Assembly (NCBI GenBank): GCA_034432935.1
Contig: DAOUBD010000064.1
Coordinates: forward strand, 1-15,434
DNA from: DAOUAG01 sp034432935
GTDB taxonomy: Bacteria > Chloroflexota > Dehalococcoidia > SM23-28-2 > RBG-16-64-32
Direction of reading: 5' to 3'
DNA length: 15,434 bases
Part shown: positions 1 through 6,310 of the stretch, piece after piece
Numbering within the stretch: position 1 is the first letter of the stretch
Layout: each line of letters begins with the position of its first letter
The notes under the pieces: model-generated
Told to the model about the DNA's origin: nothing
The model's database searches: none
What the model saw: only the letters and a program-made list of their open reading frames with translations
Program-made: the position numbers and the translations under genes

Positions 1-16
1 GTCAACGGGCGGCGTG

Positions 17-91
17 TGGTGGCAGGGGTGGGATTCGAACCCACGACACAGGGCTTATGAAGCCCCTGCTCTGCCGCTGAGCTACCCTGCC
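17..91 (-). tRNA. tRNA-Met (anticodon CAT)
   Basis: Read on the minus strand, this folds as a full cloverleaf: a 7-bp acceptor stem (GGCAGGG/CCCTGCC), a D arm with a short loop, an anticodon loop TTCATAA on a five-pair stem, a T arm with GGTTCGAAT, discriminator A and an encoded CCA (17-19). The anticodon is CAT. The anticodon stem lacks the three consecutive G:C pairs of initiator tRNA and the first acceptor pair is G:C, so this looks like the elongator. A lysidine-modified tRNA-Ile(CAT) is the main alternative, and a tilS gene lies 13 kb away in this window. The loop and stem sequence look more like elongator Met. Confidence 0.93.
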
Positions 92-100
92 CCCAGTCGG

Positions 101-130
101 AGTCTATCAAGGGCGCTCCGGGCCGGTCAA
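101..130 (-). promoter_or_regulatory. Promoter of tRNA-Met
   Basis: On the minus strand a -35 TTGACC (130-125) is followed after 18 bp by a -10 TAGACT (106-101). The predicted start is only a few bases before the tRNA 5' end at 91. The same -10 hexamer occurs in the rRNA promoter of this window. Confidence 0.6.
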
Positions 131-189
131 CGCGCCCTCCTCCATCCTCGCCCTACCCCAATTCGGCCAGGGGGCCGTATGCTGACCGT

Positions 190-1050
190 ATGCACCTCCT
201 GCCCGCCGCCGAGGGATTGTCCCTTCAGGCCAAGGGACGCCTGTACGTTCTGGCGGCTGCTTTCCTATGGAGCCTGGGCGGTGTGTTCATCAAGGAGATC
301 GAGGCCGGCGCCGCCAGCATAACCTTCTTCCGCTGCCTCTTCGCCGCGGGCCTCTTGGCGCCCCTGGCTGCGCGGCGCCGCTTTGCCCGTCCTGGGGATA
401 TCGCCGTGTCTATCGCCCTATTCGCCGCGCTCCTGGGCCTGTACGTTGGCTCCACCAAGGCCACCACGGCCGCCAACGCCATCTTCCTACAGTACACGGC
501 GCCCTTGTACGTCATCGCCTTAGGGCCGTTGGTCGTCGGCGAGCGGTTGCGCCGGGTCCAGGCTGTCCCCTTCCTAGTCTCCCTCAGCGGCATCGCCATC
601 TTGGTGGCGGGCAACTGGGGCGCCGGCGACGCCGAAGGTCTTTGGATGGGGGCCGGCAGCGGGCTCTTTTACGGCCTCTTCTTCCTCTGGCTGCGGCGCA
701 CGCGATACGCCGATCCCGTGGCCGTCACCTTCGCCAACTGCCTGGGGGTGGCGCTGGTCTTTGTGGCCGTGCCAGGCGTTTGGGACGTTGGCGGCAGGGA
801 CGTCCTTCTGTTGCTCCTCATGGCGGCCGTGCAGTTCGCGCTCCCCTATGTCCTCTTCAGCCGGGGGATAAGGGACGTGCCCAGCGCTGAGGCCAGCCTC
901 TTGGCCCTCATCGAGCCGGTCCTCAACCCGGTTTGGGTCGCCGTGATCCACGGCGAAGACCCTTCGCTGGCGACGGTTGCCGGCGGCGCCGCCATCATCG
1001 CGGGCTTGGCCCTGCGATATACGGCGTTCCGAGGCGACGAGGGCAGCTAG
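190..1050 (+). CDS. EamA/DMT-family transporter
   Basis: A 286-residue integral membrane protein made of about ten hydrophobic segments arranged as two EamA repeats (roughly residues 14-140 and 150-280). This is the usual length and layout of drug/metabolite transporters. The first repeat has the familiar 'A-N-A-I-F-L-Q-Y-T-A-P' segment and the second the 'E-A-S-L-L-A-L-I-E-P-V-L-N-P' segment that mark this family. Such proteins export or import small metabolites, but the substrate cannot be read from the sequence. The ATG at 190 is chosen because it starts just before the first hydrophobic segment; the upstream G-rich stretch at 171-177 is a weak ribosome binding site. It is divergent from the tRNA-Met promoter. 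The next gene is 160 bp downstream, so it is probably transcribed alone. Confidence 0.88.
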   Translation: MHLLPAAEGLSLQAKGRLYVLAAAFLWSLGGVFIKEIEAGAASITFFRCLFAAGLLAPLAARRRFARPGDIAVSIALFAALLGLYVGSTKATTAANAIFLQYTAPLYVIALGPLVVGERLRRVQAVPFLVSLSGIAILVAGNWGAGDAEGLWMGAGSGLFYGLFFLWLRRTRYADPVAVTFANCLGVALVFVAVPGVWDVGGRDVLLLLLMAAVQFALPYVLFSRGIRDVPSAEASLLALIEPVLNPVWVAVIHGEDPSLATVAGGAAIIAGLALRYTAFRGDEGS

Positions 1051-1210
1051 GTGCGACCGGTTGGCGCCTGGGGACGGTGGCTGGCATAACTTCCCCGAAC
1101 CTGAACCTTCGATGTGGGTTTCCCAGTAACGCCATCGGCTGGCCTAGCGTCTTTGTTTTGGTTCTTGCCCGCAGGTGCTTCAGAGCCGGACTGGAGGAGG
1201 CTCCCGGCCC

Positions 1211-1564
1211 ATGGACCGCAACGTAATCGTTATGGTGGTCGACCCCGAGGATCGCAAGAGGGGTGAGATCACAGTGATGGACGACCCTAAAGAAGCGGCC
1301 CGCTACGCCGAGTCGCTTCTCATCGCTGGCCTGGAGCAAGACCGCATCCGCGTGTTTACCGCCTCCGAGGTCCAGGTCAGGGTCACCCACCGGCCCGTGG
1401 TAACGCTGGTGGCGCCTGGCGACGAGAGATCTGCGGCAGAGACTCAGGGCGCCGGGCAAGAGGCCCCTTCCGCCGAGGGGGAAGCGGCCGGGCAAGAGCC
1501 CGAGGAGCCGACGCCCTTCGTGCAGAACGGGGTGCGCTTCTCCTCCCTCTTTCGGCCGTCCTAG
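1211..1564 (+). CDS. Small conserved-looking hypothetical protein
   Basis: Not recognised. The ATG at 1211 is preceded by GGAGGAGG (1193-1200) at good spacing, which is better than an in-frame start 36 nt upstream, and gives 117 residues. Residues 1-70 look like a compact alpha/beta domain (V-I-V-M-V-V-D-P, then a helix rich in Ala/Glu, then I-R-V-F-T and V-Q-V-R-V-T strands). Residues 75-105 are an acidic, Ala/Gly/Gln-rich linker containing a short duplicated unit (AGQE twice, 12 residues apart). The tail FVQNGVRFSSLFRPS is uncharged-to-basic and looks like a fixed motif rather than linker. There is no signal peptide or membrane segment. It stands alone between the transporter and tRNA-Val and is followed by a strong hairpin. 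Confidence 0.7.
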   Translation: MDRNVIVMVVDPEDRKRGEITVMDDPKEAARYAESLLIAGLEQDRIRVFTASEVQVRVTHRPVVTLVAPGDERSAAETQGAGQEAPSAEGEAAGQEPEEPTPFVQNGVRFSSLFRPS

Positions 1565-1582
1565 AGCACGTGGGATAGCACG

Positions 1583-1607
1583 ACGGCCCCCGCTGGTGGG
1601 GGGCCGT
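1583..1607. terminator. GC-rich hairpin, possible bidirectional terminator
   Basis: A perfect 9-bp inverted repeat (ACGGCCCCC at 1583-1591 with GGGGGCCGT at 1599-1607, loop 7 nt) lies between the small hypothetical gene (plus) and the 3' end of tRNA-Val (minus). Neither side has a long T run, so it is a likely but not classic intrinsic terminator. Confidence 0.5.
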
Positions 1608-1621
1608 GCCGTTCTCGCCTG

Positions 1622-1698
1622 TGGTGGGCGATGGAGGACTCGAACCTCCGACCTTCTCGGTGTAAGCGAGACGCTCTAGCCAACTGAGCTAATCGCCC
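1622..1698 (-). tRNA. tRNA-Val (anticodon TAC)
   Basis: The minus strand gives a complete cloverleaf: acceptor GGGCGAT/ATCGCCC, D arm with AGTTGG, anticodon stem TCTCG/CGAGA around CTTACAC (anticodon TAC), T arm with GGTTCGAGT, discriminator A and encoded CCA (1624-1622). It lies 27 bp after the stop of the minus-strand exchanger gene. A -10-like TAGAAT (1714-1709) just upstream suggests its own start, but read-through from the exchanger gene is possible. Confidence 0.96.
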
Positions 1699-1708
1699 TC
1701 CCTCTCCG

Positions 1709-1714
1709 ATTCTA
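1709..1714 (-). promoter_or_regulatory. -10-like element before tRNA-Val
   Basis: TAGAAT on the minus strand (1714-1709) places a start a few bases before the tRNA 5' end at 1698. No good -35 hexamer is visible at 16-18 bp, so the call is tentative. Confidence 0.35.
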
Positions 1715-1725
1715 CCAGACGGGCG

Positions 1726-3006
1726 TCACCCCGGCTCCGGTGGCCCGTGGTCGATGCGCGATGCGCTGCCGATTCGCGGCAGACCCGCCACCGTCTCCCG
1801 CACTGCGGACCCAAAGTTCGGGATGAGCGCGGCATCCCGCAGGAACACAAGGACGGCCAGGGCCGAGTAGGCGGCGCCGTATCCGATGCGCACCGTCGTA
1901 TCGAAGAAAAAGAGCTGGGTCACAAAGAGGCCGGCAAGGATCACGGCCTCCCACCAGGTCATGGTGAGGCTCACCAGGATCGCCACGGCGAACATCGACT
2001 GGCCTGCTGTGAGGAAGACCTCCTCCACCTGCCGGGAGTCGAAGCTGAGGGGAGAGAAGGTGCCGCCGGAGATGCTGTAGGCCAGCGGCAGGCTGCCGAT
2101 GAGAAGGGTCCACTGGTTCACCTTGGACGAGATGAGGAGGGTCATGCCGGCGTCGTGCCGGCCCCTGGCTGCCAGCATGCCCGCCAGGATGAACTCCGGC
2201 GACTCGGAGGCCAGGGGGGCCAGCCACTGCACCAGCACAAACTCATCGACTCCCAGGTTCCGGCCGGTGTCCACCAGCGAGGTGGCGAAGGGTTCGGCGG
2301 ACGCGAATATGACGGCAGCGGCGTAGATAAACATGGCGGCCACAGTGGCCCGGCGCAGCCCCTTGGGCAGCGCGGCGATAGCGGCGGCTGGGCCGACGAA
2401 CTCCCGCTCCGTTTCCGGAGGTGATTTCGAGGAAAGGTAGAGGTAGCCGGCGAAGATGGCGAACATGACCGCGGTGTCCAAGAGCGAGAGGTGGCCGCGG
2501 AGGGGGATAGAGAAGCTGTAGGCCGTCGCGGCGCCCAGGAAGAGGATGCCTACAGAGTTGGCCCGTATGACGGGCATCGCCTTGTGCCTATACCTGTAGA
2601 AGAAGATGGCGAAGACCGTAGGCCAGGCCAGGCCCACCAAGAGACGGTTGCCCCCCGTCATGTTGGCGATGGCGAAGTGGGCATGCTCCGGCGTATCTGG
2701 GGCCGTCCAGGCGAAGTAGAGGTCTACCGCGTACTCCGGGAGGACGGCGATGAGGGCCAGGGCCACCAGCGCAAGCCCGGCCGATATCTCCGTCTCCGCC
2801 ACCTCCGAGGCCCAGGTAAGGAGAGTAGCGGCAGCGAAGATGCCGAGGCCGAAGACGAGCGCCTCTACCGTTGGCGGCAGGTTTGGGTGCGGCCCCCCGG
2901 AGACCTCGAGGACCCGCAACGCGGGGGCGGGGAGGGCCGCCGCTATGGTGAGAAGGATGAGAGACCACTGGCGGCCATCGCGCGGCAACGCGCTGACGTC
3001 GCTCAT
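1726..3006 (-). CDS. CaCA-family sodium/calcium exchanger-like protein
   Basis: A 426-residue polytopic membrane protein with about ten to eleven hydrophobic segments in two halves. Each half carries an alpha-repeat-like core with an acidic-proline motif: V-L-P-E-Y-A-V-D (about 88-95), followed by N-M-T-G-G-N-R (115-121), and S-E-S-P-E-F-I-L (267-274), followed by S-S-K-V-N-Q (293-298). These correspond to the S-L-P-E and G-N-x-x-G-S-N signatures of Ca2+/cation antiporters, but the Asn/Gly parts are diverged, so the ion is uncertain. A loop near 193-205 separates the halves. The ATG at 3006 is preferred over a GTG at 3087 because a -10 TATACT at 3053-3048 lies between them and would give a 35-nt leader; neither start has a good ribosome binding site. 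It is divergent from the mutase gene and upstream of tRNA-Val on the same strand. Confidence 0.82.
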   Translation of the reverse strand: MSDVSALPRDGRQWSLILLTIAAALPAPALRVLEVSGGPHPNLPPTVEALVFGLGIFAAATLLTWASEVAETEISAGLALVALALIAVLPEYAVDLYFAWTAPDTPEHAHFAIANMTGGNRLLVGLAWPTVFAIFFYRYRHKAMPVIRANSVGILFLGAATAYSFSIPLRGHLSLLDTAVMFAIFAGYLYLSSKSPPETEREFVGPAAAIAALPKGLRRATVAAMFIYAAAVIFASAEPFATSLVDTGRNLGVDEFVLVQWLAPLASESPEFILAGMLAARGRHDAGMTLLISSKVNQWTLLIGSLPLAYSISGGTFSPLSFDSRQVEEVFLTAGQSMFAVAILVSLTMTWWEAVILAGLFVTQLFFFDTTVRIGYGAAYSALAVLVFLRDAALIPNFGSAVRETVAGLPRIGSASRIDHGPPEPG

Positions 3007-3047
3007 GGTAGACGGTTTGCTGCAAGAAGCGGGGGCATTCCACTGGC

Positions 3048-3077
3048 AGTATAGCAACGACAGGCCTTGGCGGCGAA
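3048..3077 (-). promoter_or_regulatory. Promoter of the exchanger gene
   Basis: On the minus strand TATACT (3053-3048) is a near-consensus -10. TTCGCC (3077-3072), 18 bp upstream, is a weak -35. The predicted start near 3041 supports translation from 3006. Its -35 lies only 4 bp from the -35 of the divergent mutase promoter. Confidence 0.45.
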
Positions 3078-3080
3078 CGT

Positions 3081-3110
3081 TTGACACCCTTCGCCCCAGA
3101 ACGGTACACT
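3081..3110 (+). promoter_or_regulatory. Promoter of the methylmalonyl-CoA mutase gene cluster
   Basis: A perfect -35 TTGACA (3081-3086) and a -10 TACACT (3105-3110) are separated by 18 bp. The predicted start near 3117 leaves a leader of roughly 115 nt before the GTG at 3233. Confidence 0.7.
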
Positions 3111-3232
3111 CGTGCCGCTACGGGTTGGGGCCAGCCGCCCTAACCCGACGCAGAAAAAAGCCGCGCGGGCAGTGGCCTTGTGGGCCACAACGGCACGCTT
3201 CGCGCCGCTACGGATATCAGGAGGAGGGGCTG
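3111..3232 (+). promoter_or_regulatory. Structured 5' leader of the mutase operon
   Basis: This untranslated stretch has several helices. The strongest is an 11-bp stem (3121-3131 with 3137-3147, one G-U pair) with a CAGCC loop. A second is GTGGCC/GGCCAC (3172-3177 with 3183-3188). CGTGCCG (3111-3117) can pair with CGGCACG (3191-3197) to enclose both, if transcription starts early enough. The CAGCC loop plus its closing C (3131-3136) is complementary to GGCTGG at 3228-3233, between the ribosome binding site and the GTG start. GCCGCTACGG occurs twice (3114-3123 and 3204-3213). I see no cobalamin riboswitch core. A translational switch is an inference. Confidence 0.45.
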
Positions 3233-4900
3233 GTGAGAGAGCCCAACGGAAGCAAGACCAAGACGGACTGGTTGACCGGCACCTACGCTCGTAGCACCCA
3301 AAAGAGCCCGGAGCGCGACTATCCCTTCGAGACCTCCGATGGCTTCCCGGTCGAGCCCCTGTATACGCCCGAGGACCTCCAGGGCTGGGACTATCTGGAG
3401 AAGCTGGGCTTCCCGGGGGAGTACCCGTTCACCCGGGGCGTTCAGCCCACCATGTACCGGGGGCGCTTGTGGACGATGCGCCAGTACGCTGGCTTCGGGG
3501 ACGCCGAGGAATCGAACCAGCGCTATCGCTATCTCCTCGAGCAGGGCCAGACCGGACTCTCGGTGGCCTTCGACCTGCCTACGCAGATCGGCTACGACTC
3601 TGACCACCCCATGGCGGAGGGCGAGGTGGGAAAGGTGGGCGTGGCCATCTCCTCGCTGGCCGATATGGAGATCCTGATGAAGGAGATCCCGCTGGAGAAG
3701 GTCACGACCTCCATGACCATCAACGCCACGGGTCCCATCCTCCTGGCCTTCTACGTGGCCTTGGCAAAGAAGCAGGGAGCTGACCTGAGGAAGGTGGGCG
3801 GCACCACCCAGAACGATATCTTGAAAGAGTACATCGCCCGGGGAACCTATATCTTCCCGCCGGACGGCTCCATGCGCCTCATCACCGACGTCTTCGCTTG
3901 GTGCAAGGACAACCTGCCTTCCTGGAACACCATCAGCATCAGCGGGTACCACATGCGGGAGGCGGGTTGCACGGCGGTGCAAGAGGTGGCCTTCACCTTC
4001 GCCAACGCCATCGCCTACTGCGAGGCGGCGCTGAAGGCTGGGCTGGAGTTCGATGACTTCGCCCCGCGCCTCTCCTTCTTCTTCGCCTCCTTCACCAACC
4101 TGTTGGAGGAGGTGGCGAAGTTCCGCGCGGCGCGGAGGATGTGGGCCAGGATAGCCAAGGAGAGGTTCGGGGCCAAGGACCCGCGATCCATGATGCTGCG
4201 CTTTCACACCCAGACGGGGGGCTCCACCCTCACCGCCCAGCAGCCGGAGAACAACATCATCCGCACGGCCATCCAGGCCCTGGCCGCCGTCCTCGGGGGC
4301 ACGCAGTCGCTACACACCAACTCCATGGACGAGGCGCTGGCCCTGCCCACGGAGAAGGCGGTGCAGATCGCCCTGCGCACGCAGCAGGTCATCGCTTACG
4401 AGTCCGGCGTGCCCGATGTCATCGATCCCTTGGCAGGGTCCTACTACGTCGAGAAGATGACCGACCGCATAGAAGAAGAGGCCACGAAGTACATCGACCG
4501 CATCGATGATATGGGCGGCGCCTTGCGGGCCATCGAAGCCGGGTACCAGCAGCGGGAGATCCAGGAGGCGTCCTACCGCGCGCAGATGGACAAGGATAAC
4601 GGCCGGCGCATCGTGGTGGGGGTGAACCGGTTCCAGACGGAAGAGGAGGAGCGGCCGGAGATCTTGCGGGTGCGTCCCGAGGTGGTCCGCCGCCAGATCG
4701 AGCGGCTGAACCGCGTGCGGGCCGAGCGGGACAACGGCCGCGTGCAGGAGCTGCTGCGGCGTTTGGAGGAGGCGGCGCGGTCCGATGCCAACCTCATGCC
4801 CGTATTCGTGGAGTGCGCCGAGAACTACGTGACCATCGGCGAAATATGCGATGTGCTGCGGGGCGTCTTCGGCGAACAGCACGAGCTAATGGTGTTCTGA
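3233..4900 (+). CDS. mcmA1: Methylmalonyl-CoA mutase, catalytic (large) subunit
   Basis: Catalyses the adenosylcobalamin-dependent rearrangement of (R)-methylmalonyl-CoA to succinyl-CoA in the cytoplasm. The product is 555 residues, the normal length for the free-standing catalytic subunit: it contains the CoA-binding TIM-barrel domain and lacks the C-terminal B12 domain, which is encoded separately at 6825. The substrate-specific residues are present: Tyr75 in P-T-M-Y (Tyr89 of the Propionibacterium enzyme), Gln193 in T-T-Q-N-D, Arg203 in I-A-R-G and His240 in S-G-Y-H-M. Tyr plus Arg points to methylmalonyl-CoA; isobutyryl-CoA mutases carry Phe and Gln there. The GTG start at 3233 follows AGGAGGAGG at about 6-8 nt. 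The reading frame is open far upstream, but that part overlaps the divergent gene and both promoters. It heads the cluster, with a hairpin and 52 nt before the next gene. Confidence 0.95.
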   Translation: MREPNGSKTKTDWLTGTYARSTQKSPERDYPFETSDGFPVEPLYTPEDLQGWDYLEKLGFPGEYPFTRGVQPTMYRGRLWTMRQYAGFGDAEESNQRYRYLLEQGQTGLSVAFDLPTQIGYDSDHPMAEGEVGKVGVAISSLADMEILMKEIPLEKVTTSMTINATGPILLAFYVALAKKQGADLRKVGGTTQNDILKEYIARGTYIFPPDGSMRLITDVFAWCKDNLPSWNTISISGYHMREAGCTAVQEVAFTFANAIAYCEAALKAGLEFDDFAPRLSFFFASFTNLLEEVAKFRAARRMWARIAKERFGAKDPRSMMLRFHTQTGGSTLTAQQPENNIIRTAIQALAAVLGGTQSLHTNSMDEALALPTEKAVQIALRTQQVIAYESGVPDVIDPLAGSYYVEKMTDRIEEEATKYIDRIDDMGGALRAIEAGYQQREIQEASYRAQMDKDNGRRIVVGVNRFQTEEEERPEILRVRPEVVRRQIERLNRVRAERDNGRVQELLRRLEEAARSDANLMPVFVECAENYVTIGEICDVLRGVFGEQHELMVF

Positions 4901-4927
4901 TGGCGCCTGTCGCTCACGCGGGCGCCA
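4901..4927 (+). other. Hairpin between mutase and first DinB-like gene
   Basis: TGGCGCC (4901-4907) and GGCGCCA (4921-4927) form a perfect 7-bp stem directly after the mutase stop codon, with a 13-nt loop. There is no T tract. It may stabilise the mutase message end or lower downstream expression. Confidence 0.4.
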
Positions 4928-4952
4928 TTGGGCGGGCCAGGGAGGAACGCTC

Positions 4953-5411
4953 ATGACGGGCAAAGAGGCTGCCCTCGACAGCCTGCGCTCCGCCTACCGT
5001 GAACTGCAGCAGGCTGCGGAAGGCATCCCCGACGACAAGATGACCGCTGTGTGGTCCGGCGAGTGGTCAGTGAAGGACATCCTGGCGCATACGGCGTCAT
5101 GGGACGAGATCCTGGCGGAGGACCTGCGCCGTATCGCCCGCGGCCACATGCCCGTGTTGGCTTCCTTCCGGGAGGCCGACGTCAACGCCTGGAACGCCTT
5201 TCTCATGCGGCCCAGGCGGTCGTTCGGCCTGGATCAGGTCCGCTTTGAGTCCCAGCACTGGCACCAGCAGGCCATCTCCTCCTTCGAGGCCCTCCCGGAC
5301 GCCCTCTTCGCTTCCGGGAACATGGCGGCAGCCTTCGCCGCCATCCAAGCTGCGCATTACCTGGATCACGCTGGCCAGATCCGCCAGTGGCGGCAAAAGG
5401 AAGGCATCTAG
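4953..5411 (+). CDS. DinB-like four-helix-bundle protein (copy 1)
   Basis: A 152-residue soluble protein of the DinB/DfsB superfamily, whose members include metal-dependent thiol transferases and maleylpyruvate-isomerase-like enzymes. The family pattern is clear: W-S-x-x-E-W-S-V-K-D-I-L-A-H (H46 as first metal ligand) and a C-terminal helix with H135 and H139 followed by G-Q-I-R-Q-W. These three histidines are the usual metal triad. The ATG at 4953 follows GGGAGGAA (4939-4946) at good spacing. The stop is one base before the GTG of the next gene, which encodes a paralogue of identical length. The location inside the methylmalonyl-CoA cluster suggests a linked role, such as handling a thiol or CoA by-product, but nothing in the sequence fixes the substrate. 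Confidence 0.88.
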   Translation: MTGKEAALDSLRSAYRELQQAAEGIPDDKMTAVWSGEWSVKDILAHTASWDEILAEDLRRIARGHMPVLASFREADVNAWNAFLMRPRRSFGLDQVRFESQHWHQQAISSFEALPDALFASGNMAAAFAAIQAAHYLDHAGQIRQWRQKEGI

Positions 5412-5412
5412 G

Positions 5413-5871
5413 GTGGGCAAGGAAGAGCTCATCTCAGAGCTAGAGCAGGAGTTCGCGTCTCTCTTGGAGGCGGTCCGGGGCCTGAGCGATGAGCAGATGG
5501 CCCGCCGTTGGTACGGCTCCTGGAGCGTGCACGACATCTTAGCCCACATCATCGGCTGGCACCACGAGATGGACGACGCGCTGGAGCGTATCGCCCGGGG
5601 CGAAAGGCCGACGCCAGAGGGTGTCGACTACAGCGATGTAGACGCCTTCAACGCGCGTTTTGTCGAGACCTGGGCGGGTACTAGCCCAGCGGCCCTCCTG
5701 GCAGAACTGAAGGCCAGCAAGGACCTGCTGGTCGCCGCCGCCCGTCTGGTGCCCGAAGAGCGCCTCGAAGAGGGGCGAGCTGCCTATCGCATTTTCCGCA
5801 GCGTTGGCAGCGACCACTACCGCGAGCATGCGCCGGAAATCCGCCGCTGGAGAGAGAGGGAGGGGATATGA
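5413..5871 (+). CDS. DinB-like four-helix-bundle protein (copy 2)
   Basis: Also 152 residues and of the same superfamily as its upstream neighbour, so the pair arose by tandem duplication. It keeps the W-Y-x-S-W-S-V-H-D-I-L-A-H motif (H45) and the C-terminal H135/H139, so the metal triad is intact. The middle of the protein (residues 65-130) differs strongly from copy 1, suggesting different substrates. The GTG start at 5413 follows AAGGAAGG (5397-5404), one base after the stop of copy 1. The reading frame stays open upstream, but that part is a shadow of copy 1. The stop TGA overlaps the ATG of the epimerase gene (ATGA, 5868-5871), so the two are probably translationally coupled. Confidence 0.87.
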   Translation: MGKEELISELEQEFASLLEAVRGLSDEQMARRWYGSWSVHDILAHIIGWHHEMDDALERIARGERPTPEGVDYSDVDAFNARFVETWAGTSPAALLAELKASKDLLVAAARLVPEERLEEGRAAYRIFRSVGSDHYREHAPEIRRWREREGI

Positions 5872-6269
5872 TCGAAAAGATCCATCACGTGGGCATCGCT
5901 GTCCACAGCCTCGAGGATGCCCTGCGGTTCTACCGCGACACGCTGGGCCTCCAGGTCCACGCGTCGGCCGAGGTGCCGGACCAGGGAGTGAAGGCGGCGC
6001 TCTTGACCATAGGCCAGAGCGAAATCGAGCTCTTGGAACCGCTGTCGCCGGACTCCGCCGTCGGGAAGTTCCTCCAGCGCAAGGGGGAGGGCCTGCACCA
6101 CATCTGCTTCCAGACGCCGGACGTGGACTCCGAGCTGGAGCAGCTTAAGGGGAAGGGCGTGGAGCTGGTGGATCAGAAGCCGCGCCGCGGGCTCGCCGGC
6201 ATGATCTGCTTCCTGCACCCCAAGGCTAGCCGTGGCGTCCTGGTGGAGCTAGCTACGCCCTTGCATTGA
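5868..6269 (+). CDS. mce: Methylmalonyl-CoA epimerase
   Basis: Interconverts the (S) and (R) epimers of methylmalonyl-CoA so that the product of carboxylation can enter the mutase. The protein is 133 residues, one VOC/glyoxalase-fold unit pair, the normal epimerase size. Metal ligands expected for the family are visible: H7 in I-H-H-V-G-I-A-V, E54 in I-E-L-L-E-P, H78 in G-L-H-H-I-C-F and E127 in V-L-V-E-L. The ATG overlaps the stop of the upstream DinB-like gene by 4 nt, and the ribosome binding site GGGAGGGGA lies inside that gene. Its place between the mutase subunits supports the assignment. Confidence 0.93.
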   Translation: MIEKIHHVGIAVHSLEDALRFYRDTLGLQVHASAEVPDQGVKAALLTIGQSEIELLEPLSPDSAVGKFLQRKGEGLHHICFQTPDVDSELEQLKGKGVELVDQKPRRGLAGMICFLHPKASRGVLVELATPLH

Positions 6270-6298
6270 TTCGAAGCCCCTAGCCTTCAGGCTGGGGT
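6270..6298 (+). other. Short hairpin before VOC paralogue
   Basis: CCCCTAGCC and GGCTGGGG (about 6278-6298) pair with one bulged T just upstream of the ribosome binding site GGAGG of the next gene. It could modulate translation or mark a processing point. Confidence 0.3.
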
Positions 6299-6310
6299 GG
6301 AGGTACCGCC

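Noticed and set aside
3007..3087. GTG start for the exchanger at 3087
   Set aside because: It would put the -10 TATACT inside the coding region, and the extra 27 residues look unlike a membrane-protein N-terminus.
3154..3197. Minus-strand terminator: GTGGCC/GGCCAC hairpin followed by CGCGCGGC and TTTTTT
   Set aside because: The T run is separated from the stable hairpin by 12 nt and the adjacent stem is very short. No minus-strand gene upstream would need it.
3111..3232. Cobalamin riboswitch upstream of a B12-dependent mutase
   Set aside because: CAGTGGC at 3170-3176 is only the reverse complement of the B12-box core, and the rest of the conserved riboswitch core is missing on both strands.
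2750..3232. Long N-terminal extension of the mutase reading frame
   Set aside because: It overlaps the divergent exchanger gene and both promoters. A strong ribosome binding site and family-length protein start at GTG 3233.
4953..5871. DinB-like genes as DNA-damage genes
   Set aside because: The family name comes from Bacillus DinB. The visible features are a metal-binding four-helix bundle, not a DNA polymerase or repair motif.
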